Of a stretch of 5,296 nt of DNA, positions 1 through 5,296 are shown one piece after another. The stretch's first letter is position 1, and each line of letters starts with the position of its first letter. The position numbers and the translations under genes were made by a program. The notes below the pieces were generated by a model. That model worked only from the letters and a program-made list of their open reading frames with translations, had not been told where the DNA came from and made no database searches. This DNA is from Flavobacteriales bacterium (GTDB lineage Bacteria > Bacteroidota > Bacteroidia > UBA10329): assembly GCA_003456455.1 (NCBI GenBank), contig DMRV01000131.1:1-5296 (forward strand). Direction: 5' to 3'.

Positions 1-682
1 CATACATGGAAACATGGATTTGGCTGAAGATTTTCTGAAAGAGGTTATCAAATACGTGATGGAGACTTGCCCAGATGATCTTCAATTCCTTTCTGATAGA
101 ATTACGCAGGAAGAGAAAGGTTTGCCGCAAGATCAGCGTCAGCCAATGGAGCTGTTGGAGAAGCTAAAGTTTGCTTCTGATAATGATTTTGCAAGAATCA
201 CATACACAGAAGCATTTGATATTCTCAGAAACTCTAAGCCAAATAAGAAGAAGAAGTTTCAATATCCTGTAAACGAATGGGGTGTTGATTTGCAAAGCGA
301 GCACGAGCGTTTTTTAGTAGAAAAGCATTTCCAGAAACCAGTAATTATTACAGGTTATCCGGCCAAGATTAAGGCGTTCTACATGAAGCTAAACGAAGAC
401 GGAAAGACTGTTGCTGCAATGGATATCCTCTTCCCAGGAATTGGCGAAATTGTAGGTGGTTCGCAACGTGAAGAACGTTATGATGTACTTCTTCAGAAAG
501 TTAAAGACTTCCATATTCCAGAAGAAAGCGTTTGGTGGTATTTAGATACTCGTAAGTTCGGAACAGTAGAGCATAGTGGTTTCGGACTAGGCTTCGAACG
601 TCTCATGATGTTCATTACAGGAATGACCAACGTGCGTGATGTGATTCCTTTCCCAAGAACTCCGAAGAACTGCGAGTTTTAA
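1..682 (+). CDS. asnS: Asparaginyl-tRNA synthetase, C-terminal part (5' end outside window)
   Basis: This enzyme charges tRNA(Asn) with asparagine using ATP in the cytoplasm and is a class IIb aminoacyl-tRNA synthetase. Complete codons run from base 2 to the TAA at 680-682, giving 226 visible residues. The frame is open to the left edge, so the ATG at 14-16 is internal. E. coli AsnRS has about 466 residues, so roughly half the protein is missing, including the anticodon-binding OB fold and motifs 1 and 2. Visible family signatures, numbered from that internal Met, are [13 protein letters not shown] (about 89-101), the segment [14 protein letters not shown] (142-155), and class II motif 3 GFGLGFER (189-196, bases 578-601), whose Arg contacts ATP. 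The C-terminus [17 protein letters not shown] is close to that of E. coli AsnRS. This wording separates it from AspRS and LysRS. The region before the WGVDL segment is longer than in E. coli and includes a Lys-rich stretch near 77-81, which I believe is common in Bacteroidota. The gene converges on the PhnA-domain gene and overlaps it by 4 nt. Confidence 0.97.
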   Translation, partial: IHGNMDLAEDFLKEVIKYVMETCPDDLQFLSDRITQEEKGLPQDQRQPMELLEKLKFASDNDFARITYTEAFDILRNSKPNKKKKFQYPVNEWGVDLQSEHERFLVEKHFQKPVIITGYPAKIKAFYMKLNEDGKTVAAMDILFPGIGEIVGGSQREERYDVLLQKVKDFHIPEESVWWYLDTRKFGTVEHSGFGLGFERLMMFITGMTNVRDVIPFPRTPKNCEF

Positions 683-694
683 CTCGTCTTCTTC
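664..694. terminator. Imperfect dyad across the convergent stop codons, possible bidirectional transcript end
   Basis: The inner stem CGAGT (673-677) pairs with ACTCG (682-686) around a 4-nt loop. An outer stem GAAGAA (664-669) pairs with TTCTTC (689-694). A 3x2 internal loop separates the two stems. The dyad is centred on the shared stop codons of the two converging genes and would fold similarly in either transcript. No U-run follows on either strand, so it is not a canonical intrinsic terminator. The function is inferred from position only. Confidence 0.3.
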
Positions 695-1254
695 ACGTAC
701 TGCGTAAGAATTACAATTTGCTGTCCACCAACACGGCCTTCAATTTGTTCGGCATTGTCCCAGACTAAAGAGATGTTCCGAACAGCTTCACCACGCTTGG
801 CTACAATACTGGACCCTTTCACATTAAGGTCTTTGATAACAACTACAGAATCTCCGTTCTGGAGCACAATTCCGTTACTGTCTTTGTGTACAATTTTCTC
901 TTCAGATTCATCTTCAACACCTTCTTTGGCCCAAGCTGCTGTGTCTTCTTCCATGTACATCATGTCCAACAAATCTTGTGGCCAACCTTCCGTTTTAAGT
1001 TGATTGAGCATTCGGTAAGCCACAACCTGAACCGCAGGAACAGTACTCCACATGCTATCATTCAAGCAGCGCCAATGGTTGGCGTCAATTTTAGAATTAT
1101 CAGAAAGCTGTTCGTGGCATGTTCCGCAAGTAAGAATTGCCCCATCTGCATTTCCACCTTTTGGGGAAACATCAAACGGTTTCAAATCACTTTCTGAACC
1201 GCATAGTTCACACTTGGATTCGGCTCTTTTCAGTAATTCTTTTTCCAAACTCAT
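679..1254 (-). CDS. PhnA-domain (YjdM-like) zinc-ribbon protein
   Basis: This is a 191-residue protein of the PhnA/YjdM family with no established biochemical function. The names 'alkylphosphonate utilization protein' and 'phosphonoacetate hydrolase' are carry-overs, and nothing here shows phosphonate chemistry. Domains in order are an N-terminal zinc-ribbon-like region with C15-x2-C18 and C43-x2-C46 followed by H47; a central segment (59-100) with [12 protein letters not shown] and [12 protein letters not shown], which I recall as conserved in flavobacterial relatives; an acidic linker (about 101-120); and a C-terminal PhnA domain (about 121-189) with [23 protein letters not shown] and VKK at the end. 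E. coli YjdM is only about 110 residues, so this is the longer form with the extra central region. No signal peptide or membrane segment is visible, so it is probably cytoplasmic. The ATG at 1252-1254 is preferred because [11 protein letters not shown] fits the family N-terminus. It lies 13 nt after the thrC stop, with an A/C-rich upstream and no Shine-Dalgarno. It is probably the last gene of the thr operon. Confidence 0.9.
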   Translation of the reverse strand: MSLEKELLKRAESKCELCGSESDLKPFDVSPKGGNADGAILTCGTCHEQLSDNSKIDANHWRCLNDSMWSTVPAVQVVAYRMLNQLKTEGWPQDLLDMMYMEEDTAAWAKEGVEDESEEKIVHKDSNGIVLQNGDSVVVIKDLNVKGSSIVAKRGEAVRNISLVWDNAEQIEGRVGGQQIVILTQYVKKTS

Positions 1255-1267
1255 GTTGTGGTTTTGT

Positions 1268-2545
1268 TTAGGGCGTAAGGATATGGTTTACAAACTCAGC
1301 GTAAGAATTTTTCATGCTGATTTTCTTACACCCTTGTAAATTGACGTCATGAATAGGATAAGACGGCAAGGCTTGTTTTACCACACTTTCAAACTTCTTT
1401 GGGTGAGCAGTTTCCAAAAACAGACCAACTTCGTTTTTCCGAAGATGTGCTTTTAAGCCCGCATGACCTACAGCTCCATGCGGGTCTAGAACGTATTCGT
1501 GGAGGTTGTAAACATGCTTTATTTCATCCAACGTTTGTTCGTCTGTAAGCGTAAAACCAAGGATGTCTGATTTGACAGAATCTAGATTCTTATCGTAAAG
1601 GAATTCAATCCGCTCGAAATTGCTTGGTGCGCCTACATCCATTGCATTAGAATAGGTAGCAACCGATTTTTTTGGCGTGTAATTACCCGTATCCAAATAC
1701 TCATAAAACGTATTGTTCGAATTATTTGCCGCTACAAACTGATCAATTGGAAGCCCCATTCTTTTAGCGATGAGACCAGCAGTGATATTTCCAAAGTTTC
1801 CGCTTGGTACAGAAACGATGAGCTTCTTGCCAGAAAGCATTTTTTTCAATTGCTTGAAGGCCAAAAAGTAATACGTCATCTGTGGTAAAAAACGAGCCAC
1901 ATTAATTGAATTGGCACTACTTAATTGAACTTGCTCATTCAAGTTAGAATAGCTGAAAGCCTGCTTAACCAACGCTTGGCAGTCATCAAACGTACCATCT
2001 ACTTCCAACGCCTGAATATTACCTCCTAAAGAAGTCATTTGGTATTCCTGAAACGGGCTTACTTTTCCTTTCGGGAAGAGAATCTTCACCTTAATTCCCT
2101 CCACATTTGCGAAGCCGTGGGCTACCGCACTTCCAGTATCTCCTGAGGTTGCTACCAATACAGTTGTCTCAGAGCCTTTCTCAACAAAACGAGATAAACA
2201 TCTTGACATGAATCTGGCGCCAACATCCTTGAATGCCATGGTTGGTCCATGAAATAATTCAAGAACATGCACATCATCATAAATGTGTTTTACGGGTGTC
2301 GGAAACGAAAGTGTTTCGGAAACAATGGTTTGTAATTCTTCTCTCGTTAACGAACCTTCGACAAAAGGCCAAAGCGCAGTAGTAGCAATTTCTACATCGT
2401 TCAGGTTTTCAATCTCCTCATAAAAGGATGCTGGTAATTGCGGGATAGATTCTGGCACATATAAGCCGCCCTTTGCACCAAGCCCATTTAACGTTGCTTC
2501 CTTAAATGAGACAACTTCTTCGGCTCGTGTGTTTAAGTATTTCAT
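1268..2545 (-). CDS. thrC: Threonine synthase
   Basis: This PLP-dependent cytoplasmic enzyme converts O-phospho-L-homoserine and water to L-threonine and phosphate, the last step of threonine synthesis. The 425-residue protein matches the E. coli-type ThrC (about 428). Its N-terminus resembles MKLYNLKD..., which supports the ATG at 2543-2545. Visible motifs are ELFHGPTMAFKDVGARF (96-112), in which K106 (bases 2228-2230) is the expected Schiff-base lysine; VATSGDTGSAVAHGF (131-145); SANSINVARFLPQ (210-222); the glycine-rich PLP-phosphate loop PSGNFGNITAG (247-257); and DPHGAVGHAG (354-363). The C-terminal GLFLETAHPKKF (374-385) is also typical. No key residue is missing and the frame is uninterrupted. 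It starts 7 nt after the thrB stop. An AGAGG lies only 2 nt before the ATG, too close for a normal Shine-Dalgarno, so translation is probably coupled or relies on A-rich context. Confidence 0.97.
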   Translation of the reverse strand: MKYLNTRAEEVVSFKEATLNGLGAKGGLYVPESIPQLPASFYEEIENLNDVEIATTALWPFVEGSLTREELQTIVSETLSFPTPVKHIYDDVHVLELFHGPTMAFKDVGARFMSRCLSRFVEKGSETTVLVATSGDTGSAVAHGFANVEGIKVKILFPKGKVSPFQEYQMTSLGGNIQALEVDGTFDDCQALVKQAFSYSNLNEQVQLSSANSINVARFLPQMTYYFLAFKQLKKMLSGKKLIVSVPSGNFGNITAGLIAKRMGLPIDQFVAANNSNNTFYEYLDTGNYTPKKSVATYSNAMDVGAPSNFERIEFLYDKNLDSVKSDILGFTLTDEQTLDEIKHVYNLHEYVLDPHGAVGHAGLKAHLRKNEVGLFLETAHPKKFESVVKQALPSYPIHDVNLQGCKKISMKNSYAEFVNHILTP

Positions 2546-2552
2546 TGCCTCT

Positions 2553-3485
2553 TTAGCTAAAAGTGCTTAGTTGTGCTCCCGCGTTTCCGTGTACCATTTC
2601 TGTGAAACTTCTGGTTTCGATGTTGCTTCCTATGAACACCAATTTTAGCTCAGATTCAATTTTATCAGCCTGATTCTTAGAGTTTGCGAAAGCAAAAACA
2701 GATGGACCGGAACCAGAAATTCCAAAAGCCAAAGCGCCATTTTCAAAAGCACTTTCTTTCATTTCATCAAATTTCGGAATGAATTTTTTGCGTTGAGGTT
2801 CAACAATTAAATCCTTCATGCTTTCAGAAAATCGGACTAAGTCGTTTTCGTACAGACTTGAGATGAAAGAAGCTGTTAAGGCTGATTGGTTAGATGAGAT
2901 TTCCAACGAGACTTCCTTTGATAAAGCGTTACGCGAATCAGCCGTTTTTACCTCAACCTGCGGGAAAAATGAAACAGCAAACAGTGATTCAGGTATTGGA
3001 AGACGAATTAGGTTCTGATTCTGAACCAATACCAACCCGCCTAAAATGGCTGGAGCCACATTATCTAAATGGGCTGAGCCGCATGCCACTCGTTCTCCTT
3101 CGCTTGCAAAAAGGACAAGCTCATCTAAAGAAAAAGGGTTGCCCATTAACTCGTTAAATGCAAAAGCGGCAGCTGCACTGCTTGCGCTACTAGAACCTAG
3201 CCCGCTACCTGATGGGAACCCTTTCTTAATTCGGATATCTACTCCTTCCGTTGAGCCGAGTTTTTCTTGCATTTTTTGGATGACCACAGAGCAACAGTTT
3301 TTAGACGTATCCGTTGGGATTTCGGGGCCATCAATAATCTCTAATATTCTGTTTTCTGAACTGGAATTGAACGTTACTTCAACCTTGTCGCCAACTGTAC
3401 TGAGGGCCATACCTAGAATATCAAATCCAACATTAAGGTTGGCAATTGTAGCCGGTGCAAACGCACAAATAGACTGCTTGCTCAT
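2553..3485 (-). CDS. thrB: Homoserine kinase (GHMP family)
   Basis: This cytoplasmic enzyme phosphorylates L-homoserine with ATP to give O-phospho-L-homoserine, the substrate of the adjacent thrC product. Its 310 residues equal the length of E. coli ThrB. The three GHMP-kinase motifs are present in order. Motif 1 is the N-terminal APATIANLNVGFDILGMAL (10-28). Motif 2 is the ATP-binding loop PSGSGLGSSSASSAAAA (91-107). Motif 3 is GALAFGISGSGPSVFAF (250-266). The homoserine kinase segments HLDNVAPAILGG (139-150) and TADSRNALSK (181-190) separate it from mevalonate, galactose and CDP-ME kinases; R185 fits the conserved substrate-site arginine. The ATG at 3483-3485 is well supported because it places motif 1 at the usual distance from the N-terminus. 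It overlaps the thrA stop as ATGA, so translational coupling is likely; no Shine-Dalgarno is visible upstream. The frame is intact. Confidence 0.97.
   Translation of the reverse strand: MSKQSICAFAPATIANLNVGFDILGMALSTVGDKVEVTFNSSSENRILEIIDGPEIPTDTSKNCCSVVIQKMQEKLGSTEGVDIRIKKGFPSGSGLGSSSASSAAAAFAFNELMGNPFSLDELVLFASEGERVACGSAHLDNVAPAILGGLVLVQNQNLIRLPIPESLFAVSFFPQVEVKTADSRNALSKEVSLEISSNQSALTASFISSLYENDLVRFSESMKDLIVEPQRKKFIPKFDEMKESAFENGALAFGISGSGPSVFAFANSKNQADKIESELKLVFIGSNIETRSFTEMVHGNAGAQLSTFS
3482..3485 (-). promoter_or_regulatory. ATGA stop/start overlap coupling thrA to thrB
   Basis: On the minus strand the thrA TGA (3484-3482) and the thrB ATG (3485-3483) share an ATGA. The preceding bases, ending in AAACCG, contain no Shine-Dalgarno. 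Termination-reinitiation coupling is the usual reading of this arrangement and would keep homoserine kinase made in proportion to ThrA. The overlap is seen directly; the coupling is inferred. Confidence 0.7.
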
Positions 3486-5296
3486 CGGTTTACAATGTAG
3501 ATAAGGTCGGAAAAGACACCGCTGGCGGTTACCTCGGCACCTGCTCCAGCTCCTTTAATAATTAGCGGCTCATCTTTATAGCGGTCTGTATATAAAGCAA
3601 CTATGTTGTCCTTTCCACCAATGTTGGCAAACGGACTATCGGCACTTACAGCCTCAAGACCAACTTTCATATTTCCTTCATTCAGCTCGGCTATCACTTT
3701 CAAGCTATTGCCTGCTTTTTCTGCCTCAGAATACAGTTTTAAAAAGAACTGTTCATTCTCGGAAAGAAACTGAAGAAACGATTCTGTGTCTGGCGTTTCC
3801 ATGCTGCCATCTGGGAGGAAAGAATCAAAGTTTACATCGGATAATTCTTTGATATAACCTGCCTCACGTGCAAGAATCAGAATTTTTCTTCTTACGTCTA
3901 ATCCGCTCAGGTCAATCTTTGGGTCAGGTTCAGTAAGTCCTTGTTCCTTGGCTTCGGCAACAACATCAACAAAAGAAGAACTACCATCGTATGTGTTGAA
4001 AATGAAGTTTAAGCTGCCTGATAAAACGGCTTGAATTCTATGAACCCGATCACCGCTTAACCGTAAATCTTCAATTGTTTTTATAATGGGCAAAGCTGCT
4101 CCCACAGATGTTTCGTATTGAAAGTGGCAGTTTTTAGTTTTTGCCAATTCAAGAAGGTGGTTGTAATTCTCGGTTGCAGAGCTGCCCACAATCTTGTTAC
4201 AGGTCACTATGGAAAGGCTATTGCCTAATAAAGCAGCGTACTGTTCCGATACTTGGTCCGATGCGGTATTGTCTATGAAAACAGTATTTCTAAGATTGAG
4301 AGCGGTAATACATTCTACAAACTGACTAGCGTTTGAGTCATTACCAATTTCTTTTAGTTGTTCAATTTTATCCCAGGAGAGACCATTTTCGTCAACCAAC
4401 GCTTTCCGACTGTTGGCTATACCAACGATTATTAATTCAAGCTGGTTTTGTTCTAGTAATGTTTGATGTTGGAGCTTTACAATTTCTAAGAACTGTTTCC
4501 CCACATTTCCAACTCCAGCGATGAAGAGGTGCACCTTTTTAACAGCCTTTTGAAAGAACCTCTCGTGGATTACATTGATGGCTTTGTCCTCGTCTTTCTT
4601 AGCCACAACGATGGAAATATTCCGCTCAGATGAACCTTGCGTAATGGCGGTAACGTTTATGCCGTTTTCTCCAAGAGCCGAAAAAACTTTTCCTCCCAAA
4701 CCAACCTGACTTTTCATCTTATCACCAACTACGGCAATAATCGATTGGTCGTTTTCTATTTCAATCGGATTTATGAGTTTTCGGTCGATTTCAAAGTCAA
4801 AATGACTTGAAAGCGCATTGGAAGCTTTATTTGAATCCTCCGTTTTAATTCCAAGACAGATGCTTTGCTCCGAGCAACCTTGCATAACCAAAATGATGTT
4901 CACGTCAGATTCCTCAATCACCTGAAAAATCCTTCTGGCGGTTCCTTTTTTTCCAGCAAGTCCAACTCCAGATATTGTCACAATACTTATGTCTTGCAGA
5001 GAAGTTACCCCAGTAATTCTGTCGGTATCATCCTCGTTTTTACCACTAATGAATGTTCCTTCGTCCTCCGGTTTAAGTGTGTTCTTGAGATAGATTGGAA
5101 TGTTTTTCTCCATCACTGGACGGATGGTTGGCGGATACAAAACCTTCGCTCCAAAGTATGCCAATTCAAAAGCTTCTTGATAACTCAAGGAGCTAATTGG
5201 GCTAGCTTCCTTTACCACTCTTGGGTTTGCATTGAGCATGCCATTTACATCACTCCAAATTTCAAGTTTAGAGGCATTCAAAGCCTGAGCAAAAAT
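3482..5296 (-). CDS. thrA: Bifunctional aspartokinase I / homoserine dehydrogenase I (N-terminus outside window)
   Basis: This cytoplasmic enzyme phosphorylates L-aspartate and reduces aspartate semialdehyde to homoserine. The frame is open to the right edge, giving 604 visible residues; against about 820 in E. coli ThrA, roughly 210 N-terminal residues are missing. The first in-frame start-like codon (TTG, 5279-5281) is internal, since family similarity continues through IFAQAL before it. Numbering from that TTG: the end of the aspartokinase catalytic domain is 1-65 (EIWSDVNGM, NPRVV, SYQEAFELAYFGAKVLYPPTI); tandem ACT regulatory domains span about 95-245 (QGCSEQSICL, QGSSERNISIVV); the homoserine dehydrogenase Rossmann fold starts at about 250 with GVGNVG (256-261); and the catalytic domain spans about 390-590 with SGSLNFIF and EPDPKIDLSGLDVRRK. 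K363, E451, D462 and K466 align with yeast homoserine dehydrogenase residues K117, E208, D219 and K223. Both activities look intact in the visible part. It heads the visible thrABC cluster. ACT glutamines Q134 and Q215 suggest feedback inhibition by threonine. Confidence 0.97.
   Translation of the reverse strand: MFAQALNASKLEIWSDVNGMLNANPRVVKEASPISSLSYQEAFELAYFGAKVLYPPTIRPVMEKNIPIYLKNTLKPEDEGTFISGKNEDDTDRITGVTSLQDISIVTISGVGLAGKKGTARRIFQVIEESDVNIILVMQGCSEQSICLGIKTEDSNKASNALSSHFDFEIDRKLINPIEIENDQSIIAVVGDKMKSQVGLGGKVFSALGENGINVTAITQGSSERNISIVVAKKDEDKAINVIHERFFQKAVKKVHLFIAGVGNVGKQFLEIVKLQHQTLLEQNQLELIIVGIANSRKALVDENGLSWDKIEQLKEIGNDSNASQFVECITALNLRNTVFIDNTASDQVSEQYAALLGNSLSIVTCNKIVGSSATENYNHLLELAKTKNCHFQYETSVGAALPIIKTIEDLRLSGDRVHRIQAVLSGSLNFIFNTYDGSSSFVDVVAEAKEQGLTEPDPKIDLSGLDVRRKILILAREAGYIKELSDVNFDSFLPDGSMETPDTESFLQFLSENEQFFLKLYSEAEKAGNSLKVIAELNEGNMKVGLEAVSADSPFANIGGKDNIVALYTDRYKDEPLIIKGAGAGAEVTASGVFSDLIYIVNR

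Larger units (their letters stand above)
679..5296 (-). other. Probable thrA-thrB-thrC-PhnA-domain operon (promoter outside window)
   Basis: Four co-oriented genes are separated by -4, +7 and +13 nt, which leaves no room for an internal terminator or a full promoter between them. Three encode enzymes of the threonine branch in E. coli-like order; the fourth is a PhnA-domain protein. The promoter and any threonine or isoleucine attenuator leader would lie upstream of thrA, beyond the right edge, so transcriptional control cannot be judged. An internal promoter within the 3' part of thrC serving the last gene is not excluded. Confidence 0.75.

Noticed and set aside
702..1309. 11-nt direct repeat GCGTAAGAATT at 702-712 and 1299-1309
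   Set aside because: The two copies are read in different codon contexts within unrelated proteins, and a few 11-mer repeats are expected by chance in 5.3 kb.
1301..1329. Inverted repeat GTAAGAA / TTCTTAC near the 3' end of thrC
   Set aside because: The 7-bp AT-rich stem has a 15-nt loop, lies inside conserved-length coding sequence and is not followed by a U-run. This is expected by chance in a window of this size.
755..1339. Plus-strand open frames opposite the PhnA-domain gene (755-1003, 886-1197, 1052-1339)
   Set aside because: They lie antisense to a clear conserved gene, overlap one another, and have no recognisable family wording or start context. They are shadows.
2548..2552. AGAGG before thrC as a Shine-Dalgarno site
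   Set aside because: It ends only 2 nt before the ATG, whereas 5-9 nt is usual, and the other gene starts here lack such a motif. It could be chance between closely packed genes.
2818..3504. Plus-strand open frames opposite thrB, and another at 4333-4524 opposite thrA
   Set aside because: Their composition reflects the complement of the conserved thr genes, and no domain or initiation signal supports expression.
4946..4952. Homopolymer runs of seven A on the coding strand in thrA (4946-4952) and thrC (1667-1673, 1840-1846) as slippage or frameshift sites
   Set aside because: The reading frame and family similarity continue unbroken through each run, and they encode ordinary Lys-Lys pairs.
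5279..5281. TTG at the right end as the start codon of thrA
   Set aside because: The frame continues open through five more codons to the window edge, and the protein would lack most of the aspartokinase catalytic domain. The gene is cut by the window, not naturally short.

Overview
This window is almost entirely coding. It looks like a chromosomal housekeeping segment from a member of the Bacteroidota, probably Flavobacteriales-like. The evidence for that is the moderately low GC (by eye, not counted), A-rich gene starts without clear Shine-Dalgarno sequences, a long two-part PhnA-family protein of the type I recall from flavobacteria, and Bacteroidota-like wording in AsnRS and ThrA. The taxonomic assignment is inference from protein character, not from a search.

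Layout. Positions 1-682 (+) hold the C-terminal half of asparaginyl-tRNA synthetase (asnS), with its 5' part off the left edge. Everything else is on the minus strand and reads from right to left: thrA (bifunctional aspartokinase/homoserine dehydrogenase, 5' end off the right edge), thrB (homoserine kinase), thrC (threonine synthase) and a PhnA-domain zinc-ribbon protein. The minus-strand genes are packed tightly. thrA and thrB overlap by 4 nt (ATGA), thrB and thrC are 7 nt apart, and thrC and the PhnA-domain gene are 13 nt apart, so they are most simply read as one operon whose promoter and any leader lie beyond the right edge. The plus- and minus-strand blocks converge and overlap by 4 nt in a shared palindromic TTAA stop.

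How the genes work together. ThrA performs the first and third steps from aspartate to homoserine (aspartate-semialdehyde dehydrogenase is not in the window). ThrB phosphorylates homoserine and ThrC converts phosphohomoserine to L-threonine. All visible catalytic motifs are intact. Two ACT-domain glutamines that correspond to known threonine-binding sites are present, which suggests feedback inhibition by threonine. The role of the PhnA-domain protein is unknown. Its position at the operon end may be functional or merely co-transcription.

I saw no RNA genes, mobile elements, CRISPR arrays or long repeats, and no non-coding stretch longer than 13 nt. I found no evidence of a novel system here. 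The findings below are modest.
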